Shown: positions 1 through 7,963 of the stretch, one piece after another
Layout: the number at the start of each line of letters is the position of its first letter
How positions within the stretch are numbered: the stretch's first letter is position 1
Source: Bacteroidia bacterium
GTDB lineage: Bacteria; Bacteroidota; Bacteroidia; J057; JANWXU01
NCBI GenBank assembly: GCA_025057395.1
Contig: JANWXU010000015.1
Location: 1 to 48,438, forward strand
DNA length: 48,438 bases
Direction: 5' to 3'
Translations under genes and position numbers: made by a program
The notes under the pieces: model-generated
The model's input: only the letters and a program-made list of their open reading frames with translations
Database searches by the model: none
What the model was told of the DNA's origin: nothing

Positions 1-1468
1 CTAAGGCTGAATTGTAAGCAATAATTTCTGGATACTCTTGCAATAAAAATTCAAAATTCGTTTCTAATTGCGAGGGTAGGATAGGAAGCCTTTCACTACG
101 TAGTTCTTCTGGAAATTTGCGCGTGGCATCAATTCCTAGCTTACCGCCAAAAGCCATCTTAGAACAAGAATGATCCAAAACATCTGTAGGACCCTGACTA
201 ATAATAATATCTTGCTGCGGATCTACATTTTCTGAGACATAACGTGCCAATGCTGCATAATCTTGTATTTTTACGTGCTCATCCACCACTATCATCATTT
301 TAGTAAACATCATCTGCCCTGCTCCCCACAGCGAGTGCATCACCTTGAGGGCTTGGCCGGGGTAAGTTTTACGAATTTGTACTATTGCTAAATTATGAAA
401 CACTCCCTCTATGGGTAAATCCATATCCACAATTTCAGGCACCATTGTCATTTTGATTGGGGCTAAAAAAATTCGCTCTGTTGCTTTGCCTATCCAAGCA
501 TCCTCCTGGGGGGGAATTCCTACAATGGTACTAGGATAAATAGCATTCTTTTTATGCGTGATAGCTGTAATATGAAAGCGCGGATAATAGTCCGGTAGAG
601 AATAAAAACCTGTATGATCTCCAAACGGACCTTCATAAATAAATTCCTCATTGGGATCTACATACCCTTCTATAACAATATCTGCATCAGCAGGGACTTC
701 TATTTCTGGCTGTGTAATACATCGCACTAGCTCCACTCTTTTTTTACGGATAAAGCCTGCTAAAATGTACTCGTCTATACCATCAGGTAAAGGGGCTGTA
801 GCCGCATAAGTATATACTGGATCACCACCTAGTGCTACTGCTACAGGCATCTTTTTACCTAACTTACGATATACATCAAAATGTCGGCGCGAAACTTTAT
901 GCAAATGCCAATGGATGGCCGTAAGGCGAGGACCAAATACTTGCATACGGTACATTCCCACATTTCGAATACCCGTTTCAGGATCTTTTGTATGAATAAT
1001 AGGCAAAGTAATAAAGCGTCCACCATCTTCAGGCCAACATTTCATTACGGGCAATTTGGTAACATCAGGCTCGGACATAATTACCTCCTGACACTCTCCT
1101 TTACCCGATAACACCTTGGGCATCCAGGAAGCAATTTTACCTAACTTAGGTAGCATTTTTAATTTTTCAATAATGCTATCTTTAGGGGAGGTAAGTTCTT
1201 TAAACAAGCCTTCAATTTCTCGCGTTAAAGTATCCATATGCTCTACGCCCAGAGCCAAGCACATCCTACGGTAAGAACCCATAGCATTAATTAAAAGTGG
1301 AAAGGACGTACCTGTATTTTCAAAAAGCAAGGCTGGCCCGTTATTTTTTGTTACTCTATCTACTACTTCTGTAATTTCTAACACAGGGTCTACAAAAGTT
1401 TTAATACGCTTTAGCTCTCCTGCTGCTTCTAAAGTATCAATAAAATGCTGAAGATTCTTATACGCCAT
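1..1468 (-). CDS. UbiD-family decarboxylase, probably for menaquinone synthesis (C-terminus cut by window edge)
   Basis: UbiD-family enzymes are prenyl-FMN-dependent decarboxylases of aromatic or unsaturated acids. The minus-strand frame is open for 489 codons from the ATG at 1468 to the window edge. It begins MAYKNLQHFIDTLEAAGELK. Family marks are an INAMGSYRRMCLALGV block near residue 75, RNVGMYRMQV near 165, and EGPFGDHTGFYS near 278. The last corresponds to the EGP(Y/F)GDHTG active-site segment of E. coli UbiD with its catalytic Glu. The family is about 480-620 residues, so little to about 130 residues is missing. Bacteroidota make menaquinone rather than ubiquinone, so a role in the menaquinone pathway is inferred; another aromatic substrate is possible. 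The gene stands alone upstream, with a 289-base gap to the next gene. Confidence 0.9.
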   Translation of the reverse strand, partial: MAYKNLQHFIDTLEAAGELKRIKTFVDPVLEITEVVDRVTKNNGPALLFENTGTSFPLLINAMGSYRRMCLALGVEHMDTLTREIEGLFKELTSPKDSIIEKLKMLPKLGKIASWMPKVLSGKGECQEVIMSEPDVTKLPVMKCWPEDGGRFITLPIIHTKDPETGIRNVGMYRMQVFGPRLTAIHWHLHKVSRRHFDVYRKLGKKMPVAVALGGDPVYTYAATAPLPDGIDEYILAGFIRKKRVELVRCITQPEIEVPADADIVIEGYVDPNEEFIYEGPFGDHTGFYSLPDYYPRFHITAITHKKNAIYPSTIVGIPPQEDAWIGKATERIFLAPIKMTMVPEIVDMDLPIEGVFHNLAIVQIRKTYPGQALKVMHSLWGAGQMMFTKMMIVVDEHVKIQDYAALARYVSENVDPQQDIIISQGPTDVLDHSCSKMAFGGKLGIDATRKFPEELRSERLPILPSQLETNFEFLLQEYPEIIAYNSAL

Positions 1469-1757
1469 ATGGAAAATAATAGCTTAATTCTGCTTTTTAA
1501 GTAACAAAGATGAAAAGTAAATAATTTATAATTTCACTTTCTCTTTTCAGAAATATCCTTCAAAAGCCTTTTTGTGACACAATGTTTTAGTTTAAACAAA
1601 TGTGCCCCTTTTCATAGCTCGAAAAGCGGATATAAGCCCAAAGTGGAGTAACCCTAAATATTTTTTTGAGCTCCAAAGCTGACAAAAAAGTTCTCAGAAC
1701 AGAATTAATAGGGTATTAATCCCCCTCCTCAACCACTGGGGTCGTTAGCTGTGGGCT
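1469..1757. other. Intergenic region between the methyltransferase and the UbiD-type gene
   Basis: This 289-base gap has no convincing open reading frame. It must hold the promoter of the UbiD-type gene and the 3' end of the miaE-methyltransferase unit. The only structure I can see is at about 1725-1770. There CCTCC and CCAC are followed by GTGG and GGGAGG, which could form a nested, imperfect hairpin overlapping the end of the methyltransferase gene. I found no clear TAnnTTTG element facing the UbiD gene. Confidence 0.35.
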
Positions 1758-2669
1758 CTACTGGGAGGAACATATATAAATTAATGAGCTACACCGGTCG
1801 ATATTCATAAGCGCTATTAGATTAGACCAAAACCCACACCCAAAAGCACGTAAATAAGCTAGTGCATGGTCCTGATATCGCTCACTAAGAAGAGCCACAT
1901 AAAAGGCATCGAAAAGCATCCTTTTTTTTTCTAAGACTTGTATCCGATGTTTTTTTAAAAGATGCTGTAAAGTAGAGGGAGAAAAATGATATAAATGCCT
2001 AGGAAGGTCATAGGCAGCCCAATATGAGCCATAGTAACGGGCCTCAGCAGCTTGCGAATTAGGTAGGGCAAGAATTAAAAATCCATCAGGCTTTAATAAT
2101 TTTTTTAGTCTTTCTAGGTATTCATTAACCCTATGTAGATGCTCTAAAACATGCCACAAAGTAATAACTTCATAGCTTTTTTCAGGAAGATCGAATAAAT
2201 AGCTAGGCTCGAAGATATTAAGTCGATAATATTTTTGAGCATACCTTCTTGCTTTTTCAGAAGGCTCGATACCTGTAACTATCCACCCTTTTTTTTCCAT
2301 GAAGCTAAGAAATTCACCTGTACCACACCCTACATCAAGCAAATGGGTAGGAGAAGAAATCTTCTGGCGAATAAGATTGGCTTTTTGCCTAATTGTATAT
2401 TTGCGTACTACTTGATAAAGTTTAGCCAGTAAGCTTGCCTGAGTATTGGAGTGAGATATATATTCCTGGCTTTCATAATACAAACCAATCGTTTCTTCAG
2501 TAGGACGAGGGTTAGTAAATAAAAGGTTACAATTTTGGCATTTTACAATTTGAAATTCTTGCCGGGTTACCAAAAAGTCGGGAGCTTGTAAAAAAAAGGA
2601 AAAATCACGGGCATCACAAAGAGGACAGGTATTCAGAATTTCTAATGTTGCGGAATAAAAATCAGCCAT
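1758..2669 (-). CDS. Class I SAM-dependent methyltransferase with an N-terminal CxxC/CxxC zinc-ribbon-like segment
   Basis: The protein is about 303 residues from the preferred start. Counting from that Met, CPLC (15-18) and CQNC (44-47) form a likely zinc knuckle. The SAM-binding motif I is LLDVGCGTGEF (110-120), followed by the WHVLEH segment usual in Methyltransf_23 proteins. Such proteins often modify sugars, lipids or small molecules; the substrate cannot be read from the sequence. A longer start at 2690 exists. The ATG at 2669 is preferred because it creates the classic ATGGCTGA overlap with the miaE stop, which implies translational coupling. It is the last gene of the pair and is probably cotranscribed with miaE. 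A link to tRNA modification is possible but unsupported beyond position. Confidence 0.85.
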   Translation of the reverse strand: MADFYSATLEILNTCPLCDARDFSFFLQAPDFLVTRQEFQIVKCQNCNLLFTNPRPTEETIGLYYESQEYISHSNTQASLLAKLYQVVRKYTIRQKANLIRQKISSPTHLLDVGCGTGEFLSFMEKKGWIVTGIEPSEKARRYAQKYYRLNIFEPSYLFDLPEKSYEVITLWHVLEHLHRVNEYLERLKKLLKPDGFLILALPNSQAAEARYYGSYWAAYDLPRHLYHFSPSTLQHLLKKHRIQVLEKKRMLFDAFYVALLSERYQDHALAYLRAFGCGFWSNLIALMNIDRCSSLIYICSSQ

Positions 2670-3264
2670 GTACTCTTTCGGAATTTCCATATCGAGAAAT
2701 AAGCTGGGCTTCGTAATCTAAAAATTCCTGCCATCTTTTTTCGACTTTAGAAGGGTCTCCATATTTTTTAGCAAGCTTAATGAAAGTGGTATAATGATTA
2801 GCTTCCGAAACCATTAGTTCATGATAAAAAGCAGCTAACTCCTTATCTTCAAGAGTTTGAGAAAGGAGCCGAAAGCGCTCACAACTACGCGCTTCTATCA
2901 TAGCAGCAAAGAGTAAACGGTCCACTAACCAATCTATTCTACTACTCCCCTTCTTAATAAATTGAGCAAGTTCATTTACATAATCATCTTTTCGCTCTCT
3001 TCCCAGCTGCCACCCTTTAGCAAGAATTATCGCGTGAACCCTTTCAAAATGAGAAATCTCCTCTTTCACTAAAGCACACATAGTTTGGACTAATTCCGGG
3101 TATTCCGGAAAATTTACAATTAACGAAATAGCATTAGAAGCAGCTTTTTGCTCGCAAAAGGCGTGATCAGTCAGTAGCTCTGCTAAATTACTTTGAGCAA
3201 GTTTCGCCCAACGAGCATCAGTAGTAAGTTTAAGCCCTAACATATCTTTTGCATATATTTCCAA
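2662..3264 (-). CDS. miaE: tRNA-(ms2io6A37) hydroxylase family protein
   Basis: MiaE is a non-haem di-iron monooxygenase that hydroxylates the isopentenyl side chain of ms2i6A at position 37 of tRNAs reading UNN codons. The 200-residue product has the usual family length. It carries the paired metal-ligand helices: EEISHFERVHAI, MIEARSCERFRLL and VSEANHYTTFI, which match the E...ExxH...E...ExxH pattern of ferritin-like di-iron proteins. The protein is cytosolic, with no signal peptide or membrane helix. The start ATG at 3264 gives MEIYAKDMLGLKL, typical of the family. Its stop overlaps the start of the downstream methyltransferase. A TATCTTTG element lies upstream at 3309-3316 on the minus strand. 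Confidence 0.9.
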   Translation of the reverse strand: MEIYAKDMLGLKLTTDARWAKLAQSNLAELLTDHAFCEQKAASNAISLIVNFPEYPELVQTMCALVKEEISHFERVHAIILAKGWQLGRERKDDYVNELAQFIKKGSSRIDWLVDRLLFAAMIEARSCERFRLLSQTLEDKELAAFYHELMVSEANHYTTFIKLAKKYGDPSKVEKRWQEFLDYEAQLISRYGNSERVHG

Positions 3265-3308
3265 TAGTTCAAATATAAGTAAAAAGGTATTTCATTTTTA
3301 CTATAAAC

Positions 3309-3316
3309 CAAAGATA
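3309..3316 (-). promoter_or_regulatory. Putative -7 promoter element (TAnnTTTG) for miaE
   Basis: Read on the minus strand this is TATCTTTG, matching the Bacteroidota -7 consensus TAnnTTTG. It sits about 45 bases before the miaE start codon. A good -33 TTG at the expected spacing is not visible, so the call rests on one element and position. Confidence 0.35.
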
Positions 3317-3404
3317 TTGGTAGTCCGAATCTAAGGAATACGAAACGCTAGCGCTCGCCAATGAAATTTTTTGAGTATTCGATTTATTTTCATTATCTAT
3401 TTTT

Positions 3405-3412
3405 TATTTTTG
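3405..3412 (+). promoter_or_regulatory. Putative -7 promoter element for the TonB-C-like secreted protein
   Basis: TATTTTTG matches TAnnTTTG and lies 22 bases before the ATG at 3435, which suggests a short leader. The -33 region is AT-rich, and the nearest TTG (3371) is too far away for a standard spacing. Confidence 0.35.
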
Positions 3413-3434
3413 CGTTAGCTAATATTTGTAAACA

Positions 3435-4589
3435 ATGAAAACCCAATATAGTAAAGGCTGGGGATTATTTTTACTATTCTGCCTATTTGTTGTGTCTCGG
3501 GCAAGTGGTCAACTTGAAAACTTAGACCTAACAAAAGTTCATGCTAATAGAGATACCAAAGAATTTAGCGATGGCAAGAATAACGTAACTAGCTATATCA
3601 ATGCAGTGCTCAAGGCTAAAACCAAATGCTGTGGTTCGGATAACTTATACGTAGAGGTGAAAGTGGATGAATTTGGAAATGTAACAAATGCACGAGCTCT
3701 AATGGGCAAGAATGAGTGTATAAAAAAATCGGTGGCAGATATTATTAAATATATTCGCTGGAGCACTAACCCTGAAACAGATACTAAGCCGATTTTTTAT
3801 ATGCCCATAAAAGTAGATGCGGGGGAATGTAAAGGGAACCCGGACGATAATGCCTATGCAGCGGTGCCACCACCCCCGGGTTGGCAAAAAAGTACACAGC
3901 CTATAATAAGCAGCAGTACTCCTAGCAAGCCGACCCCAGCCCCAGCCGAAAAGCCTGTAACCAGCAGTGAGCCTACTCCAGCCCCCAGTGCCACTCCGTC
4001 TCCTACCTCTACTCCTCCCAGCCAAGGTAATACCACCAATGTAAAGCCTAGCCCTACGCCCTTGCCCAAAGTTAAAACGGCTAGTACCCAAGAGTATACC
4101 ACCTGTCAAGAATTGCCTAAAGTATTACCCCTACCTAAATACAAAAGCCAAGGAGAACTCTACCCCGATGCTTCGCATAGAAAATCTATCCTCAATACAC
4201 AAGGCCCTATTAACGAAGTTGTAGACTACGCTACTAGTAAATCAGCAACAGCCTTAATGATAAAAACGCAACTTCGAAAAAATGGAATTTGTGGTTTAGC
4301 CCAAGTACTCGCCGAATTGACCGTACAACCCGATGGATCCATAGGAGGATATCGTATCTTTAAGACAAATACAGATAAAGTAGCCAGTGCAATTGCTTCT
4401 GCTATGTGTAGTATCAAATTTAAGCCATTACCGCGCAGAACCTATTATATTTATGAGTTTAAGTCGGATATCGACTGCCCAGGGCAACCGCGAATTGATT
4501 TAGAGCAAGTAGGAACTTATTTTGTAGCTCCTGAAAAGGGAATTCGAACAAGAAAGCAAGAAGATGTACGTAGGCAGATAGACAACTAA
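3435..4589 (+). CDS. Secreted protein with two TonB-C-like modules joined by a Pro/Ser/Thr linker
   Basis: The product is 384 residues. It has an N-terminal signal peptide (basic start, LFLLFCLFVVSRASGQ). The first module (about 50-135) contains VEVKVDEFGNVTNARAL followed by ECIKKSVADIIKYIRW. The second (about 245-350) contains AELTVQPDGSIGGYRI followed by AIASAMCSIKFKPL. Both have the strand-DGxV-strand-helix-strand layout of TonB C-terminal domains. The modules are joined by about 75 residues rich in P, S, T and A. Unlike TonB, the hydrophobic segment looks cleavable and no energising membrane anchor remains, so the protein is predicted to be periplasmic or surface-exposed. No biochemical function can be assigned. 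It stands alone on this strand, and nrnA begins 53 bases downstream, after a hairpin. Confidence 0.7.
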   Translation: MKTQYSKGWGLFLLFCLFVVSRASGQLENLDLTKVHANRDTKEFSDGKNNVTSYINAVLKAKTKCCGSDNLYVEVKVDEFGNVTNARALMGKNECIKKSVADIIKYIRWSTNPETDTKPIFYMPIKVDAGECKGNPDDNAYAAVPPPPGWQKSTQPIISSSTPSKPTPAPAEKPVTSSEPTPAPSATPSPTSTPPSQGNTTNVKPSPTPLPKVKTASTQEYTTCQELPKVLPLPKYKSQGELYPDASHRKSILNTQGPINEVVDYATSKSATALMIKTQLRKNGICGLAQVLAELTVQPDGSIGGYRIFKTNTDKVASAIASAMCSIKFKPLPRRTYYIYEFKSDIDCPGQPRIDLEQVGTYFVAPEKGIRTRKQEDVRRQIDN

Positions 4590-4590
4590 A

Positions 4591-4618
4591 GCTTGAACTA
4601 TTTTTACTTCGTTCAAGC
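4591..4618. terminator. Hairpin between the TonB-C-like gene and nrnA
   Basis: GCTTGAAC at 4591-4598 is repeated inverted as GTTCAAGC at 4611-4618, an 8-bp stem with a 12-base T-rich loop. It starts just after the upstream stop codon. There is no immediate T-tract, so it may be a weak or partial terminator or an mRNA-processing or attenuation structure in the nrnA leader. Confidence 0.4.
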
Positions 4619-4642
4619 AGAAGATTCAATTTTTATACCAAA

Positions 4643-5683
4643 ATGGAAATTACCCCAGAATTTGATTCTTTTATTCGTAATTTTTTTAAGCAGAGGCGAA
4701 AAATAGTTATCATTCCTCATCTGAATCCTGATGGTGATGCCCTGGGTGCAACGCAGGCTCTTTTCAGTTACTATAAAAAGCAGGGACATAGGGTATGGGT
4801 GATTTCCCCTGACGCTCCACAGGAAACTTTTCACTGGATGCCTGGGTTTAACGAAATAATTATTGCCAACCAAGATTTAGAAAAAGCAAAGCAAACTTTC
4901 GAGGAAGCAGAGGTTCTGTTTTGTCTTGATTTTGGTAGTGCTGCTCGAGCGGGTATTTTAGAAAATTTAATTACCGAATCGTCCCAGCCAAGTATCAATA
5001 TTGACCACCATCTGGATAGTGCTCATTTTACTACTTACCGCCTACATGATGTAAAAGCTTGCTCCACGTGTGAATTGGTATACCGATTCATTTTATATCA
5101 AAATGGACGCATAACTCCAGAAGTGGCTACTTGCATTTATACAGGTATTCTAACCGATACGGGCTCCTTTCGCTTCCGGAATGTTACTCCAGAAGTACAC
5201 CGCATTGTGGCTGAATTAATTGAAAAGGGGGCACAAACAGACTTAGTCCACAATAAGATTTATTATAGTAACACAGTTGAAAAAACCCGCTTTATGGGCT
5301 ACTGCCTTTATGAGAGATTAAAAATATTACCCCAATTACATACTGCTTACATTACAGTTCCTCTGAGCCTACAACAAGATATGAACTATAGAGTGGGAGA
5401 TACTCAAGGGCTTGTGATGCTCACTCTTTCGCTAAAAAATATTAATCTAGGAATTGTTTTAGTCGAAAACGAGGAATTAATACGGATGAGCTTTCGGAGC
5501 GTTGGCTCCTTTGCTGCCAATAAGTTAGCTGCACGATTTAATGGAGGCGGCCACTATAATGCGGCTGGAGCCAAAAGCTACTCATCTCTTGAAGAAACAG
5601 AAAAACAACTGCTAGCAGTATTAGAAGAATATAAGCAGGAGCTAGATTATGAAATTTATGATCAAGTAGTTTTTTTTGTATAA
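4643..5683 (+). CDS. nrnA: DHH-family phosphoesterase, NrnA type (nano-RNase / pAp phosphatase)
   Basis: NrnA-type enzymes degrade 2-5 nt RNAs, and also 3'-phosphoadenosine 5'-phosphate or pApA, releasing mononucleotides. The 346-residue protein has the two-domain DHH/DHHA1 layout. NPDGDALG (28-35) and CLDFGSAARAG (94-104) supply manganese ligands, DHHLDSAHF starts at 121, and the DHHA1 glycine-rich substrate loop NGGGHYNAAGA lies near 300. It is cytosolic. A c-di-AMP phosphodiesterase of the PgpH type is encoded at 25373-27661. PgpH produces pApA and NrnA-like enzymes can finish its breakdown, so the two could act in sequence; this is inference. Transcription probably ends at the hairpin at 5699-5747. 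Confidence 0.92.
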   Translation: MEITPEFDSFIRNFFKQRRKIVIIPHLNPDGDALGATQALFSYYKKQGHRVWVISPDAPQETFHWMPGFNEIIIANQDLEKAKQTFEEAEVLFCLDFGSAARAGILENLITESSQPSINIDHHLDSAHFTTYRLHDVKACSTCELVYRFILYQNGRITPEVATCIYTGILTDTGSFRFRNVTPEVHRIVAELIEKGAQTDLVHNKIYYSNTVEKTRFMGYCLYERLKILPQLHTAYITVPLSLQQDMNYRVGDTQGLVMLTLSLKNINLGIVLVENEELIRMSFRSVGSFAANKLAARFNGGGHYNAAGAKSYSSLEETEKQLLAVLEEYKQELDYEIYDQVVFFV

Positions 5684-5698
5684 TCTCTCAAAAGAGAC

Positions 5699-5747
5699 GT
5701 ATAGAGCAAGCTTGCTAAAGTCAAAATTAGTAGAGCTTGCTCTATAC
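5699..5747. terminator. Bidirectional terminator between nrnA and sucC
   Basis: GTATAGAGCAAGCT (5699-5712) pairs with its exact reverse complement at 5734-5747, giving a 14-bp stem. Within the 21-base loop, CTAA and TTAG can pair further. It lies between two convergent genes. T-rich sequence on both sides fits termination from either strand. Confidence 0.7.
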
Positions 5748-5764
5748 AATTTATACTCTAGTTC

Positions 5765-6964
5765 TTAGTTTTGCCTAAGTGCTTCCTGGACTCGTAGGGC
5801 AGCCTCTCTCAATTCAATAGCGGGTATTACTTTTAGCCCTGAGGCTTTAATAATTTCTGCTGCTTTCTCAGCATTAGTGCCTTGTAAACGTACTATAATA
5901 GGCACAGGTATTTCTCCAATATTTTTATATGCTTCTACTACACCATTTGCTACTCTATCACACTGTACAATCCCTCCAAATATATTAATAAGAATAGCTT
6001 TCACACTAGGATCTTTAAGGATTATACGAAAGCCCGCCTCCACAGTTTGAGCCGTAGCTCCCCCCCCAACATCTAGAAAATTAGCCGGTTCACCACCCGA
6101 AAGTTTAATCATATCCATAGTGGCCATAGCAAGTCCTGCACCATTGACCATGCAGCCTACATTACCATTAAGTTTCACATAGTTTAAGCCATAGGCTTTG
6201 GCTTCCGTTTCAAGGGGCTCCTCTTCAGTAACGTCTCTATAATGATGATATTCAGCGTGACGATAGAGAGCATTTTCATCAAGAGCATATTTACAGTCCA
6301 GAGCAATAATTTTATTATCCGAGGTTTTAAGCATAGGATTTATTTCTATCATGGAGGCGTCAGTTTTAAGATACACCTCATAAAGTTGCAAAATAAAGTT
6401 TACTGCATTTTTGAACGCTTCACCGCCTAAACCTAAACCCAAAGCAATACGCCTGGCTTGAAAAGGTAATAGACCGTAACGCGGATTTACCCACTCCCTC
6501 AAAATTTTTTCAGGGTATTTTTCTGCTACCTCTTCAATTTCCACTCCTCCCTCAGCGCAAGCAATAATAACATCACATTCCTTACTTCTATCCAAAGTGA
6601 TGCTTAAATAAAACTCTTGGGGCTTACTTTCCCCCGGATAAAAAGCATCAGGAGTAATATAAACTTTATGAACAATTTTACCCTCTGCCCCTGTTTGTGG
6701 CGTAACAAGTTTCATTCCTAACATATTTTTGACAGCCTCCCTAGCAGCTTCAAGCCCCTTTACAATTTTAACCCCTCCCGCTTTTCCCCTTCCCCCCGCA
6801 TGCACCTGCGCCTTAATAACATAAACTTCTTCTCCTGTATGATTAGAATATAACCCTTGAGCGCCCGCAACTGCTTCTTCCACCGTCGAAGCAACAACCC
6901 CACTTGAAACAGGAATGCCAAAGGAAGCTAATATTTCCTTGCCTTGATATTCGTGTAGTTTCAT
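5765..6964 (-). CDS. sucC: Succinyl-CoA ligase (ADP-forming) beta subunit
   Basis: SucC, with SucD, makes ATP or GTP from succinyl-CoA in the TCA cycle. The 399 residues equal the usual length. The start MKLHEYQGKEILASFG is diagnostic. It is followed by the ATP-grasp segments VIKAQVHAGGRGKAGGVK, ITLDRS and IEINPM, and the CoA-ligase segment FLDVGGGAT with ILINIFGGIVQCD near residue 320. No sucD lies nearby, so the alpha subunit must be encoded elsewhere, which is common in Bacteroidota. The protein is cytosolic. The gene is monocistronic, with a 150-base gap to the upstream response regulator gene and a terminator hairpin after its stop. Confidence 0.97.
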   Translation of the reverse strand: MKLHEYQGKEILASFGIPVSSGVVASTVEEAVAGAQGLYSNHTGEEVYVIKAQVHAGGRGKAGGVKIVKGLEAAREAVKNMLGMKLVTPQTGAEGKIVHKVYITPDAFYPGESKPQEFYLSITLDRSKECDVIIACAEGGVEIEEVAEKYPEKILREWVNPRYGLLPFQARRIALGLGLGGEAFKNAVNFILQLYEVYLKTDASMIEINPMLKTSDNKIIALDCKYALDENALYRHAEYHHYRDVTEEEPLETEAKAYGLNYVKLNGNVGCMVNGAGLAMATMDMIKLSGGEPANFLDVGGGATAQTVEAGFRIILKDPSVKAILINIFGGIVQCDRVANGVVEAYKNIGEIPVPIIVRLQGTNAEKAAEIIKASGLKVIPAIELREAALRVQEALRQN

Positions 6965-7114
6965 TGATCTATTATAAACTTACTTATTACTTAAATAATC
7001 ACACTGCTCAAGCACAAAAAAGAGCAATATAGCTATATGCTTTTATTTTAGGTAAATTTATTTCTCACTATTGACTACAAAAAGATAAAAAAATTAAACT
7101 TTATTTTGTTTTTC

Positions 7115-7690
7115 TCATCCTCCTCGATACTTTTTTGTATTTGCTCTATTGCATTCTATTTGTACATTAAAAGGATCCCATTTAATAATTCGATTCTCAG
7201 GGCATACTTCGCGTAAATAGATATAAGAACTGATAATAAAAATACAAAAGATAAAAATGCCTAGCCAAAAATACTCCCTCTTTATTCGAATCTCAATATC
7301 TTTTTTGAGCTTTTCATTTTCCTCGATATTACGTAGAATTATTTTTAATCGGTTGTAAGGGTCGGAGCTGGATTTAACTACGTAATCGTAGGCACCATGA
7401 TCCAGCGTAGCAATAGCCACTTCTACATCATCTTGGGCAGAAAACATAATCACATAAACCTTGTCTCCAAGAATTTTTTTGGCTTGCTTTAGAGTGTCGA
7501 GCCCAGTCATTTCACCATCGAGATGATAATCTTGGATAATATACTTAGGCCTTTCTTGAGCCATTTTCTCTACCGCCTCTTCGCCCGTTACAAAAAGTTG
7601 AATATCATAAGTTTTAGAAAGCCTTTGCTGTAGCATAGCCCCCCACGCTGGGTCATCTTCTACAACAAACATTTTTTCTTTTTGTGCCAT
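7115..7690 (-). CDS. Response regulator receiver domain followed by a C-terminal transmembrane helix
   Basis: The product is 191 residues. Residues 1-125 form a complete CheY-like receiver: acidic pair D12/D13, phospho-acceptor D54 in IIQDYHLDG, S84 in IMFSAQDD and K106 in YVVKSS. Residues about 112-138 are a charged, probably coiled-coil helix. Residues 141-159 are a strong transmembrane segment (FWLGIFIFCIFIISSYIYL), and a hydrophilic tail with C163 and C180 follows. There is no DNA-binding or enzymatic output domain. A receiver anchored to the inner membrane through its C-terminus is unusual; it could act as a phosphate sink or recruit a partner at the membrane. No kinase gene is adjacent. 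The gene lies upstream of sucC, 150 bases away, and a promoter-like element lies at 7725-7753. Confidence 0.85.
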   Translation of the reverse strand: MAQKEKMFVVEDDPAWGAMLQQRLSKTYDIQLFVTGEEAVEKMAQERPKYIIQDYHLDGEMTGLDTLKQAKKILGDKVYVIMFSAQDDVEVAIATLDHGAYDYVVKSSSDPYNRLKIILRNIEENEKLKKDIEIRIKREYFWLGIFIFCIFIISSYIYLREVCPENRIIKWDPFNVQIECNRANTKKYRGG

Positions 7691-7724
7691 AACTTAAGTA
7701 CCGCTAAAATTAATATTATGTGTT

Positions 7725-7753
7725 CAAATTTATGGAAATATTTGAATTACAAA
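7725..7753 (-). promoter_or_regulatory. Putative promoter for the membrane response regulator
   Basis: On the minus strand TTTG (7750-7753) is followed after 17 bases by TAAATTTG (7725-7732). This fits the Bacteroidota -33 TTTG / -7 TAnnTTTG pattern. The start codon lies about 35 bases downstream at 7690. Confidence 0.45.
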
Positions 7754-7934
7754 ACTTTGTTTTTAGAACCAACTTCTCTTAATTCTTTTCACAGTTTAAA
7801 ATTTTTTGTTTATAATTTTGATGAATATTGTTATTTAAGTTATTTTTCAATTTTTAATTAATTATATTTTAAGCAAAATGAATACTTTCTTCTTAAGGCC
7901 GTTCGCTAGAAAAGTAAGAAATAATTAAAAGCTC

Positions 7935-7942
7935 TAATTTTG
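7935..7942 (+). promoter_or_regulatory. Putative -7 element ahead of the first propeller/OmpA gene
   Basis: TAATTTTG matches TAnnTTTG. It overlaps a possible TTG start at 7940. If it is a promoter, that TTG cannot be the start, and translation would begin at the ATG at 7958 or 7964, giving a short leader. No good -33 element is visible. Confidence 0.35.
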
Positions 7943-7963
7943 CAAATTCCCAAGCCTATGGGT

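Noticed and set aside
881-1111. Plus-strand frame of 76 codons inside the UbiD-type gene
   Set aside because: It lies opposite a well-conserved decarboxylase sequence and has no protein-like features.
3699-4109. Minus-strand frames of 82 and 136 codons opposite the P/S/T linker of the TonB-C-like gene
   Set aside because: Gly/Trp/Arg-rich translations are the complement of a proline/serine/threonine linker, not a real protein.
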